DNA from: Pacificitalea manganoxidans
GTDB lineage: Bacteria > Pseudomonadota > Alphaproteobacteria > Rhodobacterales > Rhodobacteraceae
DNA length: 64,000 nucleotides
Direction: 5' to 3'
Assembly (NCBI RefSeq): GCF_002504165.1
Contig: NZ_CP021404.1
Location: 1,798,001 to 1,862,000 of the forward strand
A program made the translations under genes and the position numbers. A model generated the notes under the pieces. It worked only from the letters and a program-made list of their open reading frames with translations. It had not been told where the DNA came from and made no database searches. This document shows, piece by piece, positions 44,984 to 53,170 of this stretch; position 1 is the stretch's first letter; each line of letters opens with the position of its first letter.

Positions 44984-45726
44984 GCCTTGCGCCGGTGTGT
45001 GAGCTCCCCGACGATACAGCAGGATTTCAATCGATCACCCTGGCGGAGTTGGTCGGCACCGCGCCGGTTCTGATCCTCGCCCCTCACCCTGATGACGAAA
45101 GCCTCGGCTGTGGCGGGCTGATCGCCGCTGCGCGGGATCAGGGCATCCCGGTGCATGTGATCTGCATGACCGATGGCGCGGCATCGCATCCTCAATCCCG
45201 CAATTGGGGTGACGGGCGGCTTGCCACGCGGCGGGAGGCCGAACTGATCCGGGCGGTTGGCCATCTGGGCTGCGCGGCGGGGGATGTCAGTTTCCTGCGC
45301 CACCCCGATGGCTGGCTGGGCGCGCAAGACCGCGATGCCATCGCCAACTGGATCGTAAATCTGTGCGACAGAATGGGTGCCGCGTCGCTATTCGCCAGCG
45401 CCGTTATGGACCACCACGCCGATCACAAGGCAACTGCCGCAATCGCCGCCGAGGTCGCGCGGCACCGGCCTGCACTGCGCCACTGGGCTTATCCGGTGTG
45501 GTCGCGCTGGGATGACCCGGCCTACGCGCAGAAGACCGGCGGAGTTCCACGCCGCTTTGACACGCAGCTTTGGCAGAACGCCAAGCGCGCCGCCATCGAC
45601 GCCCATGGCAGCCAGTTGGGCCGCGTTGTCGACGACGATCCCAGCGGGTTCGCGATGAGCCCGGGCTTCACCGAATTCTTCGCCACCGCGCCGGAGGTGT
45701 TTTTCGAGGTGTTGCCATGTCCGTAA
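44980..45726 (+). CDS. PIG-L family N-acetylglucosamine-type deacetylase
   Basis: 248 residues from ATG 44980 in the stop of the preceding gene. The zinc-site signature APHPDDESLGCGG near residue 28 and the downstream MDHHADHKAT near 142 supply the His/Asp ligands and catalytic Asp of the PIG-L/LmbE family. These enzymes remove the N-acetyl group from GlcNAc-linked substrates (GlcNAc-PI, mycothiol precursor, bacillithiol, lipid-linked GlcNAc). In this operon it is followed directly by an N-methyltransferase-like gene, so the free amine is a likely target of methylation. Confidence 0.93.
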   Translation: MSLAPVCELPDDTAGFQSITLAELVGTAPVLILAPHPDDESLGCGGLIAAARDQGIPVHVICMTDGAASHPQSRNWGDGRLATRREAELIRAVGHLGCAAGDVSFLRHPDGWLGAQDRDAIANWIVNLCDRMGAASLFASAVMDHHADHKATAAIAAEVARHRPALRHWAYPVWSRWDDPAYAQKTGGVPRRFDTQLWQNAKRAAIDAHGSQLGRVVDDDPSGFAMSPGFTEFFATAPEVFFEVLPCP

Positions 45727-46283
45727 GCGCCGATCATTTGGCGCAGCTTTACGCCGCCACCGACGATCCGTGGAATTTCCGCAATAGCCCTTATGAGCAG
45801 GCAAAGTTCGCCGCGACCCGTGCGGCGCTGGGGCGTGCGCGTTACCGGCACGGGCTGGAGCTTGGCTGTGGCAATGGGGCATTGGCGCGGCATCTGGCGC
45901 CGCAGTGCGCGGCCTATACCGGGGTTGATGCCGTGGCGCGGGCGGTCCGGGCCGCGCAACAGGCGGTGCCGGAGGGGCATTTTGTCCAAGGGTGGTTGCC
46001 GGACGACCTGCCAGACGGAGCGTTCGATCTAATCGTCCTGTCCGAAATCCTCTACTTCCTTGATCCGCCGGGGTTGACCGGCTTGGGTCAACAAATTTCC
46101 ACGCGCTGGCCCGACGCGGAAATCCTGTGCGTGACATGGCTGGGCGATACCGGCCACGATCTGCAAGGTCCGACGGCGCTCGCGATCTTTGCCCGCGCGC
46201 TGGGGCCCGCGCTGGCGCTGCGCCCGGTCACGCAGGCAGAGGGCTACCGCATCGACAGACATTTGCCGGGGGCCGGGTCATGA
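45717..46283 (+). CDS. SAM-dependent methyltransferase, NodS-like
   Basis: 188 residues, ATG 45717, overlapping the deacetylase by 10 bases. It has the class I motif I GLELGCGNGALARHLA near residue 45 and LIVLSEILYFLDPPGL later; the opening LYAATDDPWNFRNSPYEQAKF is shared by the NodS-type branch, which N-methylates the free amino group of the Nod-factor chito-oligomer. Placed immediately after a deacetylase, N-methylation of a deacetylated amino sugar is a plausible role; O-methylation cannot be excluded. The remaining frame to 45570 belongs to the overlap region. Confidence 0.88.
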   Translation: MSVSADHLAQLYAATDDPWNFRNSPYEQAKFAATRAALGRARYRHGLELGCGNGALARHLAPQCAAYTGVDAVARAVRAAQQAVPEGHFVQGWLPDDLPDGAFDLIVLSEILYFLDPPGLTGLGQQISTRWPDAEILCVTWLGDTGHDLQGPTALAIFARALGPALALRPVTQAEGYRIDRHLPGAGS

Positions 46284-47257
46284 GCGCTATCACCACCGCC
46301 ATCGTGATCCCCGCGCGCAACGAGGCCCGGCGCATCGGTGCCTGCCTCGCCGCCCTGCAGCCGCAGCTGACCCCCGCCTGCCGCGTTGTTCTGGTCGCCA
46401 ATAATTGCACCGACGCCACCGTTGCACGGGCGCGGGCCGCATTGGCGGAGTCACAGTTGCAGATCATCACGCTGAAATTGGAGCCGGGGCAGGGCGTGGG
46501 CACCGCCCGCCGCATTGGCTGTCAGGCCGCGCTGGACGATGCACCGCAATTGGAGCATCTGCTGACCACCGACGCGGATTGCATCGCGGCCCCGGATTGG
46601 GTTGCCGCGAACCTGGCGCATCTGGCGCGGTTTGACGCGGTTTGCGGGGCGGTTGAACCGCTTGCAGGTGAAAGCGGCATTTTGCGTGGCATGCCAGCGG
46701 AAGAAGGCTGGAACGAGGCGTGCTATCGTGCGCTGGTGCTGGAATTCTACCAGATGATCTACCCGGAGCCGCATAACCCGCTGCCCCATCACGGCGAAGC
46801 CCCGGGGGCGAGCCTTGGCCTGCGCCGCGCGGCGTATCAGCAGGTCGGCGGGTTTGCAGACCGGCGCACCGGCGAGGATCGCGATCTGATCCGGCGTATG
46901 CGGCAGGCCGGGTTCAGCGTGGCCCATGTCGCCGATGCGCGGGTCGCGGCGTCGTGCCGCCTGACCGGGCGCGCGCGGGGGGGCATGGCGGACGCCCTGC
47001 GCGACCGGTTGGCGGGCACCGATTATCTGATTGACGATGCACTGCCGCCCACACGGTGGCTGGCCGATCACGCGGCACGTGGCAGCTTGCCCGTATGGCC
47101 GCCGGAGGTTCCCGCCAACCAGCGCCTGCGCCCCTCCGACCTGCCAGAGCAGATCGCAGAGCTGACGCGCTTTCTGCGCATGCGCGCCGGTCGGGGCCGG
47201 GAGGCGCCGACGCCAGTGCCGGTCATGGACCAGCCCGCAGTGACGCATATCGGCTGA
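46280..47257 (+). CDS. Glycosyltransferase family 2
   Basis: 325 residues from ATG 46280, overlapping the methyltransferase by four bases. GT-A features: TAIVIPARNEARRIGACLAAL, LVANNCTDATVARA and DxD motif TTDADCIAAPDW near residue 99. The later GASLGLRRAAYQQVGGF and GEDRDLIRRM segments are common to GT2 enzymes that modify lipid-linked or long-chain acceptors. No membrane helices. It is the last gene of the operon, followed by a small hairpin and the convergent molybdenum-hydroxylase operon. Confidence 0.88.
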   Translation: MSAITTAIVIPARNEARRIGACLAALQPQLTPACRVVLVANNCTDATVARARAALAESQLQIITLKLEPGQGVGTARRIGCQAALDDAPQLEHLLTTDADCIAAPDWVAANLAHLARFDAVCGAVEPLAGESGILRGMPAEEGWNEACYRALVLEFYQMIYPEPHNPLPHHGEAPGASLGLRRAAYQQVGGFADRRTGEDRDLIRRMRQAGFSVAHVADARVAASCRLTGRARGGMADALRDRLAGTDYLIDDALPPTRWLADHAARGSLPVWPPEVPANQRLRPSDLPEQIAELTRFLRMRAGRGREAPTPVPVMDQPAVTHIG

Positions 47258-47273
47258 GGCGGATCAGTCCGCC
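47258..47273. terminator. Hairpin between convergent operons
   Basis: Perfect six-base stem GGCGGA/TCCGCC with a TCAG loop, overlapping the stop codon region of the minus-strand gene and just after the plus-strand stop. Could act on both strands; no T-tract. Confidence 0.35.
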
Positions 47274-47716
47274 GCGGCGCACAGATCATGGATGGCGTCG
47301 CGCAGGGCGGCATAGCCCGAGCAACGACACAGGTTTCCGGTCAGACGCTTGGTCACCGCCTCCGCATCGCCGCGTTCGGGGTCTTCCAGCGCGGCGACAA
47401 GGCTCACGGTCATGCCCGGCGTGCAGTAGCCACATTGCACCGCGCCACGGGTCGCCAGCCGCGCGATAATCGCGTCGGCGCGCGGGCCCAGCCCTTCGGC
47501 AGTGGTGATGCGCGCGCCGTCAAGCCGGGCAAGCGGCAGCAGGCAGGCATTCACCGGCACATCCTCCAGCAGCACCATGCACGCCCCGCAGCGGCCCACA
47601 CCGCAGGACCGCCGCGCGCCGGTCAGACCCTTCTGCGGAAGATGGTCGACCAAGCGGTCAAGCGCCGCGCCGCTAAGCCGGGTTTTGAGCCCGTTGAGGG
47701 TCACGGTAATGTTCAT
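47264..47716 (-). CDS. Molybdenum hydroxylase, [2Fe-2S] subunit (xanthine dehydrogenase family)
   Basis: 150 residues. Two iron-sulfur clusters are readable: the plant-type ferredoxin site CGVGRCGAC near residue 38-46 with a further Cys near 58, and the helical-bundle site CGYCTPGMTVSLVAAL near 95 and CRCSGYAALRDAI near 130. It transfers electrons between the molybdenum and FAD subunits. Last gene of the long minus-strand operon; its start overlaps the large subunit by four bases. Confidence 0.95.
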   Translation of the reverse strand: MNITVTLNGLKTRLSGAALDRLVDHLPQKGLTGARRSCGVGRCGACMVLLEDVPVNACLLPLARLDGARITTAEGLGPRADAIIARLATRGAVQCGYCTPGMTVSLVAALEDPERGDAEAVTKRLTGNLCRCSGYAALRDAIHDLCAAAD

Positions 47717-49953
47717 GCCAGTCCTTTCAGTTGCTCAAGCACCCATCCCGCCGGGACGGGCAGGCAGGGTGGTGCCGCGCCCAAGGCCTCCTGCACCGCG
47801 CACAGGATCGCGGGCGCGGCGGCATTCAGGCCGATTTCCCCCGCGCCGCGCAGCCCGACCGGATCGTCGGGGTCCAGCGTCTCGATCGGCTCGACGCAAA
47901 TCTCCGGCGCATCCGCGATGGTGGGAATGAAATAGCCGTCGAGATTGGTCGCCGTGAAACGCCCCTCCTGGGTGGGCAGGGTCTCGGTCAGCACAAAACC
48001 CAGCGCCTGCACCGCGCCACCTGCCATCTGCCCGTCGAACGCGCTGCGGGACAGCGGCGGGCCACAGGCGGGCACCAGCGTGATCCGGGTCACACGCACT
48101 GTGCCGGTCCAGCGATCTATCGCGACCTCGGCCCGCGCGCCGCAGGCGGTAAAGACACTATGGGCCGAAGGATGCCCGTGCGTGGCCTGCAAGCCGGGGA
48201 TGGTGATGTCCTCCGTGATCCCGGCCAGCGCGGCAAAGCTCAGATCAGGCTGATTGGACCGGGCCGTGGTGCGGTAGATGCCACCAGCGCCGAAGGTCAG
48301 ATCATCGGCGGCGCAGCCCAGCCGGGACGCGGCCCGCGACAGCACCGCTTGGGTAAAACCGGTCGCGCCCTTGCGGATCAGCCGCTGCGCGATCTGGCTC
48401 CCGCGGGAGGCAGAGGTCGCGCCACTGTCGGGGGCCGCCGCGCCATCGGCGTCGGTCTGTCCCAGCGCGACGGCCACGTCGTCAACCTGCACGTCGAACT
48501 GCGCGCATAGCATTCTGCGCACCGCAGTGGTCAGCCCTTGCCCCATATCGGTGAGCGACGCCACCAGCGTGATCTGGCCCTGCGCCGACAGCATCAGCCG
48601 CCCTGCCGCGCCGTTTGGGCCATCCGCGCCAAAGCCTTCGCCCTTGCGGACCAAGGCGCTGCCGCAGGCGGTCAGGTAGCGCAGCTGAGTGTTTGGGGCG
48701 GGCGCGGGCAGCGCCGCCATCCGGTCACCGATCCATGCCAGTTCGGGCTGCGGCACCATGTCTTGATCCAAAGGACCATCCCCGGTCGCGGGGGCAAGGT
48801 TGCGGCGGCGGAAGTCCAGCGGATCAATCCTCGCGCGGCGGGCCAACTGATCAATCCCGGCCTCCAGCGCGGTCTGCACCTGCGTCGCGCCAAATCCGCG
48901 AAACGCGCCTGACACGCCGTTATTGGTATAGGCCAGCCGCCCTTCCAGCCGCACGGCGGGGAAGGCATAGGCCCCTTGGATCGTCTCCATCGCGGTGTCG
49001 AGAACCTCGGGTCCGTGGCTGGCATATGCGCCGGTATCGGCCAGCACTTGCGCATCGAGCGCCAGCAGACGCCCGGCAGCATCGCAGCCCAAGCGCAGAT
49101 CGATGCGAAACGGATGCCGCTTATACCCGGCGGTGATGCTGTCGGCGCGGCTCATCACCAGCCGCACGGGGCGGGACGCATGCCATGCCAATAGGGCCAG
49201 CAGCGGCTGAATATGCAGGTCTTCCTTACCGCCGAACCCGCCGCCGATCGGGCTGCCGGTAACACGCACCTGCGCCGGGGTGAGCCCCAGCAGACGCGCG
49301 ACGCTGCGGGCGACGTAGAACGGGTCCTGCGACGGGGCGCGGATCACCAGGTCGTCGGCCTCGCGCCATGCGACGCCGCCTTCCAATTCCATTGCCGCGT
49401 GCATCTGGCGCGGGGTTTCAAGCTGTAATGTGATCTGATGCGCGGCTGCGGCGAAGGCCTGCGCGATGTCGCCCCGACCAAAGCTGAACCGATGGCAGAG
49501 ATTGCCCTGTGGATGCACGGGCACGCCTGTCTGAAGCGCGACGGCGGGATCGCTCACGACCTCCAGCGGCGCATAGTGGACCACGATTGCGGCCAAGGCA
49601 CGCGCGGCGATCTCCGCCGTTTCGGCAGCGAGAATGGCAACCGGCTCGCCATGATAGCGCACGGTGCCTTGGGCCAGCGGCGGCTGATCCTGTAGTCGCA
49701 ACCCATAGCGAAACTCCGGCGGCACATCGTCGGGCCCCAGCACGACATGCACGCCCGGTATGGCGCGCGCAGCCGTCACATCCACATGCAGGACGCGGGC
49801 ATGGGCGTGCGGGCTTCGCAGCACCGCGCCGTGCAGCGTGCCCGGCGGCGGCGCGTCGGCCAAGTAGCGGAAATGGCCGCGCGCTTTCGCATCGACGGTC
49901 CGGCTGAGCGCGTCCGCTTCGGTCATGGGCGGGGCAAGGTCGCGCGGGCTCAT
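47713..49953 (-). CDS. Molybdenum hydroxylase, Mo-cofactor large subunit (xanthine dehydrogenase family)
   Basis: 746 residues from ATG 49953, which overlaps the FAD-subunit stop by four bases; the in-frame extension to 50034 is out of place. Family motifs: RSPHAHARVLHVD near the N-terminus, the cofactor-binding GSPIGGGFGGKEDLH near residue 244, AYTNNGVSGAFRGFGATQVQ, and the C-terminal catalytic Glu in RGAGEIGLNAAAPAI. It hydroxylates a C-H bond next to a ring nitrogen or an aldehyde. The substrate subgroup (purine, nicotinate, quinoline, CO or other) is not decided by these motifs. Confidence 0.94.
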   Translation of the reverse strand: MSPRDLAPPMTEADALSRTVDAKARGHFRYLADAPPPGTLHGAVLRSPHAHARVLHVDVTAARAIPGVHVVLGPDDVPPEFRYGLRLQDQPPLAQGTVRYHGEPVAILAAETAEIAARALAAIVVHYAPLEVVSDPAVALQTGVPVHPQGNLCHRFSFGRGDIAQAFAAAAHQITLQLETPRQMHAAMELEGGVAWREADDLVIRAPSQDPFYVARSVARLLGLTPAQVRVTGSPIGGGFGGKEDLHIQPLLALLAWHASRPVRLVMSRADSITAGYKRHPFRIDLRLGCDAAGRLLALDAQVLADTGAYASHGPEVLDTAMETIQGAYAFPAVRLEGRLAYTNNGVSGAFRGFGATQVQTALEAGIDQLARRARIDPLDFRRRNLAPATGDGPLDQDMVPQPELAWIGDRMAALPAPAPNTQLRYLTACGSALVRKGEGFGADGPNGAAGRLMLSAQGQITLVASLTDMGQGLTTAVRRMLCAQFDVQVDDVAVALGQTDADGAAAPDSGATSASRGSQIAQRLIRKGATGFTQAVLSRAASRLGCAADDLTFGAGGIYRTTARSNQPDLSFAALAGITEDITIPGLQATHGHPSAHSVFTACGARAEVAIDRWTGTVRVTRITLVPACGPPLSRSAFDGQMAGGAVQALGFVLTETLPTQEGRFTATNLDGYFIPTIADAPEICVEPIETLDPDDPVGLRGAGEIGLNAAAPAILCAVQEALGAAPPCLPVPAGWVLEQLKGLA

Positions 49954-50741
49954 GCGACCCGTGCCCCAAGCTGCCCGGCGCATAGCGCGCGCAGGATGGC
50001 CGCGTCTTCGCTGTCCGGCGCGGCGCCAACGCACAGCGCATCCGCCACCGCAGCAATGTCAGACGGGGATGGCGCGCAGGTCACCGTCGCCACCGCCACC
50101 GGCAGCCCCTGTAGCCGCGCGGCCAAACGAAGATGCCCATTCCCTTCGCACCCAACCAGCAGAGCCCGCGCGGGGGAAAACGCGGCGCGGAAGCCGACCT
50201 TCTCGATGAACCCCGGTGCTGGGCGGATGTCCACGGCAAGGAGCAATGCGTCGGGTGGCAGGGCTTCGCGGGTGACCGGCCCCTGCGCTGTAATGAGGCG
50301 AGTTTCAAACGCCGCGCAGAACACCGCCGCATCGCCGGTTCCCCAGCACAGATTGCCGCCCAGCGTCGCCAATCCGCGCACACCAGTTGCCGCGATGGCG
50401 TCGATCAGGCCGCGCAGTGCGTCGAACCGGGCGGTCAGCGGATCGCGGCGGACCTGCTCCAGCGGCGCGTTTGCGGCGATCCGCAGCCAGCCGCCGGGCT
50501 GTTGCATCACCGCAGGCCCCATGTCGAGCCGGGAGATATCGATCACGGTTGTTTCCGGGCGGGAGCCATGCGGCGCCTCAGGCCAGCCCAGTTGCAGCGC
50601 CGTCATCCCGGCGGCGAACTGCGATCCGGCGTGATCCGCGCGCATCTGCACGGCTTCGGCAATGCTCGTCGGGCTCAGCCATTGGGGGGCAGGCCCCGCC
50701 GCCGTGGCGGGCGGGGCGCACAACACGTCCGGCTCAGGCAT
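49950..50741 (-). CDS. Molybdenum hydroxylase, FAD-binding subunit
   Basis: 263 residues from ATG 50741; the frame extends to 50834 over the deaminase gene but without homology-like sequence. FAD-binding (CoxM/XdhB-type) features: AGSQFAAGMTALQLG near residue 43, WLRIAANAPLEQV, and the pyrophosphate segment GLATLGGNLCWGTG near 125. It accepts electrons from the FeS subunit. Overlaps the deaminase by eight bases and the Mo subunit by four, so all are co-translated. Confidence 0.9.
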   Translation of the reverse strand: MPEPDVLCAPPATAAGPAPQWLSPTSIAEAVQMRADHAGSQFAAGMTALQLGWPEAPHGSRPETTVIDISRLDMGPAVMQQPGGWLRIAANAPLEQVRRDPLTARFDALRGLIDAIAATGVRGLATLGGNLCWGTGDAAVFCAAFETRLITAQGPVTREALPPDALLLAVDIRPAPGFIEKVGFRAAFSPARALLVGCEGNGHLRLAARLQGLPVAVATVTCAPSPSDIAAVADALCVGAAPDSEDAAILRALCAGQLGARVA

Positions 50742-51261
50742 GATCGTCCCAGAACCCGTCTTGCAGCGCGGCGGCTTCCTCGGCCAAAAACGGACCCTTG
50801 ACCACGACCGGGCGCTGCCCGGTGGCAAAGACATCGCGGCAGGGCAGGTCGAGCGTCGGATTGTCGGGGTGGTTGCCGGTCTCGGTCTTCAGGTCCGCCT
50901 CGGTCTGGCCATAGACCACACGCCCGATCCCCGCCCAATAGGCGGCACCCGCGCACATCGCGCAGGGCTCGGCAGAGGTGAACATCGTGCAGCCATTGAG
51001 GAATTCGACCGAGTAGCTTTGCGAGGCGCGGGTGGCCAGAACCCGCTCGGCATGGGCGGTCATGTCATGGCCATGCGCGCTGAACGCATTGCCCTGTTCG
51101 ATCAGGATCGCGCCGTCAGGCCCCACGAGGATCGCGCCAAAGGGATGATCCCCGCCTTCGCGCGATTTCGCGGCGACGGCGATGGCTGCGCGCATGAATT
51201 CCGCATCGCGGGTTTCGTCGAACTGCGGGCTGGCAGGCGCGGAGGTGTCGGGGGCCGTCAT
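50734..51261 (-). CDS. Zinc-dependent nucleobase deaminase (guanine/cytosine deaminase-like)
   Basis: 175 residues from ATG 51261 (AAGGA spaced about eight bases upstream; an ATG at 51267 is too close). CDA-fold zinc motifs TAHAERV (His-Ala-Glu) and EPCAMCAGA (PCxxC) are intact. Sequence around DHPFGAILVGPDG and the C-terminal helix resemble bacterial guanine deaminases (GuaD) and related tRNA/nucleobase deaminases. Placed between the ABC permease and a xanthine-dehydrogenase-type enzyme it probably deaminates an imported base. Overlaps the FAD-subunit gene by eight bases. Confidence 0.87.
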   Translation of the reverse strand: MTAPDTSAPASPQFDETRDAEFMRAAIAVAAKSREGGDHPFGAILVGPDGAILIEQGNAFSAHGHDMTAHAERVLATRASQSYSVEFLNGCTMFTSAEPCAMCAGAAYWAGIGRVVYGQTEADLKTETGNHPDNPTLDLPCRDVFATGQRPVVVKGPFLAEEAAALQDGFWDDHA

Positions 51262-51263
51262 AA

Positions 51264-52277
51264 TCATTTCCTTTCGGAGTTGGGAAGCGACCACGGCGCG
51301 AACCGGGTCTGCACCCAGACCACGCTGCGGAACATCAGCAGGCTCAGGATGACGAGCGCGACGAGCCCGGCAAACGCCTGCGGAATTTTAAAGAAGGAGG
51401 TCGACAGACCGATGAAGTAGCCCAGCCCGGATTCGGCAGCGACGAATTCCGCGACAACGGCGCCGATGATCGACAGCGTGACCGAGATTTTTAGCGCCGA
51501 GAACAGGTACGGCAGCGCAAAGGGCAGGCGGATCTGCGTTATCTCGCGCGTGCGCCCGGCGCGCAGGGAGCGGGACAACTCGATCAGTTCTTCCGGCGTT
51601 GCCATCAGGCCGGTCGTCGTTGACACCACGATAGGAAAGAAGGTGATGAGGAAGGTGATGACCACGCGCGGCAGATCGCCCGCACCCAGCGTCACCACGA
51701 TGATCGGCGCGACGGCAACCACGGGCGTCGACTGGATCACGATCAGCATCGGGTAAAGCGTGCGTGTCAGGAACCGCGAATTCGCCAACCCGATGGCCAG
51801 CGGGATGCCAACGGCGATCGCGACGCCATAGCCGATCAGCGCCACGCGCAAAGTGGCCCAGATATGGTTGACCCAGATCGCAGGCTCCACTGCAATCCCG
51901 GCTGTCACGATCACCGAAGGCGCGGGCAGCAGAAAGGACGGCACCGACAACAGCCGGGTCGCGGCCTCCCAGATCCCCAGCACGGCGAGAAACGCGAGAA
52001 CCGGGGTGAAGCGGTCCAGCAGCCGCCACGCCCGCATGGCGGGGGTCGGTGCGGGCGGCGTGATCAGCGCGCGCAGACGGGCCTCGCGCGCGGCGCTGTC
52101 GGTCGCGGTGTCGGCGTTGGTGTCAAGCGGTGCAGGCGTCACCGGCGCGGGGGCAGACACCGCGGCCCCATACTGGGCACCGGGCTGGACATTGGGCTGA
52201 GCGGCAGAGGTTTCGGGGTCGCGCAGCGGCACCGGCGGTTCGCCAGCGGCGGGCAGGGAGGGGGTTGCGACACTCAC
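51264..52277 (-). CDS. ABC transporter permease (Tau/Ssu/Nit type)
   Basis: 337 residues. After an unusually long, proline/alanine-rich N-terminal cytoplasmic leader (~90 residues) come six membrane helices of the BPD permease family, including ELIELSRSLRAGRTREITQIRLP, the ABC coupling helix of TauC/SsuC permeases, and ISVTLSIIGAVVAEFV near the end. It forms the channel for an aromatic sulfonate-, nitrate- or nucleobase-like solute with the ATPase next to it. Starts in the stop of the ATPase gene (four-base overlap). Confidence 0.9.
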   Translation of the reverse strand: MSVATPSLPAAGEPPVPLRDPETSAAQPNVQPGAQYGAAVSAPAPVTPAPLDTNADTATDSAAREARLRALITPPAPTPAMRAWRLLDRFTPVLAFLAVLGIWEAATRLLSVPSFLLPAPSVIVTAGIAVEPAIWVNHIWATLRVALIGYGVAIAVGIPLAIGLANSRFLTRTLYPMLIVIQSTPVVAVAPIIVVTLGAGDLPRVVITFLITFFPIVVSTTTGLMATPEELIELSRSLRAGRTREITQIRLPFALPYLFSALKISVTLSIIGAVVAEFVAAESGLGYFIGLSTSFFKIPQAFAGLVALVILSLLMFRSVVWVQTRFAPWSLPNSERK

Positions 52278-53074
52278 GCCGGCTCTCCTTCGGTCTGATT
52301 GACGGGATGGGTGAACAGGCGACGGCGGATGCTGTTGGCCATTTCGTTGAACCGGGGATCGGCCATCGTCTCAAGGCTGCGGGGCCGGGCGAACGGCACG
52401 ACGATCTCGTCGCGCACGGTGCCGGGGCGTTCGCTCAGCACAATGATCCGATCCGACAGCAACAGCGCTTCGGGGATGGAATGGGTGATGAACAGCACGG
52501 TTTTCGGACGCTCGCGCCAGATGCGCAGCAGCTCAAGGCTCATCTCATCGCGCGACAGCGCATCGAGGGCGCTGAACGGCTCATCCATCAGCAAAATATC
52601 CGGGTCCAGAAGCAGCGCCCGCGCGATGCCAACCCGTTGCTGCATGCCCCCCGACAGCGCATCCACACGCTTGTCCGCGAAATCGCCCAGCCGCACCAGT
52701 TCCAGCATGTCCTGCCCGCGGCGGCGGTCCTCCTTGCTGACGCGGCCGCGTTTGTGGCGGATGGGAAAGGTGACATTGTCGATCACCGACAGCCACGGCA
52801 GCAGGGTCGGGCGTTGAAACACGATCCCGACATCGTCGCGCGGCTCCCGCACCGGATTGCCGAACACCTCAACCTTGCCCGCGCTTGGCAGCATCAGACC
52901 CGCCAGCAGGCGCAGCAGGGTGGACTTACCGCAGCCCGACGGCCCCAGAACCGAAACGAACTCATGCCGTCCGATGGTGAAATCGAGCCCGCTCAACGCA
53001 TGGGTCGGCGCGCCCGTGGTGGCGGGAAACACCTGTTCGATACTGTTGAACCGAATGGCGGGAGGGGTCTGCAT
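52274..53074 (-). CDS. ABC transporter ATP-binding protein (Tau/Ssu/Nit type)
   Basis: 266 residues. Walker A GPSGCGKST near residue 41, Q-loop IVFQRPTLLPWL, signature LSGGMQQR, Walker B ILLMDEPF and H-loop FITHSIPEA are complete. The short size and the ALSGLDFTIGRHEFV opening match the TauB/SsuB/NrtD branch used with NMT1-like binding proteins. It energises the importer formed with the permease below. A stable hairpin separates it from the binding-protein gene. Confidence 0.92.
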   Translation of the reverse strand: MQTPPAIRFNSIEQVFPATTGAPTHALSGLDFTIGRHEFVSVLGPSGCGKSTLLRLLAGLMLPSAGKVEVFGNPVREPRDDVGIVFQRPTLLPWLSVIDNVTFPIRHKRGRVSKEDRRRGQDMLELVRLGDFADKRVDALSGGMQQRVGIARALLLDPDILLMDEPFSALDALSRDEMSLELLRIWRERPKTVLFITHSIPEALLLSDRIIVLSERPGTVRDEIVVPFARPRSLETMADPRFNEMANSIRRRLFTHPVNQTEGEPA

Positions 53075-53135
53075 GGGGCCACATCCTTGCTGGTGAAACG
53101 GCGACGGCCCGCAAGGCCGCCGCGTGTGCGTGGGT

Positions 53136-53162
53136 GGGGGCAGACCGCAACCGGCTGCCCCC
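53136..53162 (-). terminator. Intercistronic hairpin after the binding-protein gene
   Basis: Perfect eight-base stem GGGGGCAG/CTGCCCCC with an 11-base loop, nine bases after the binding-protein stop. No T-tract follows, so it is more likely an mRNA-stabilising or attenuating hairpin that raises binding-protein levels over the membrane subunits. Confidence 0.55.
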
Positions 53163-53170
53163 TCGTGCCA

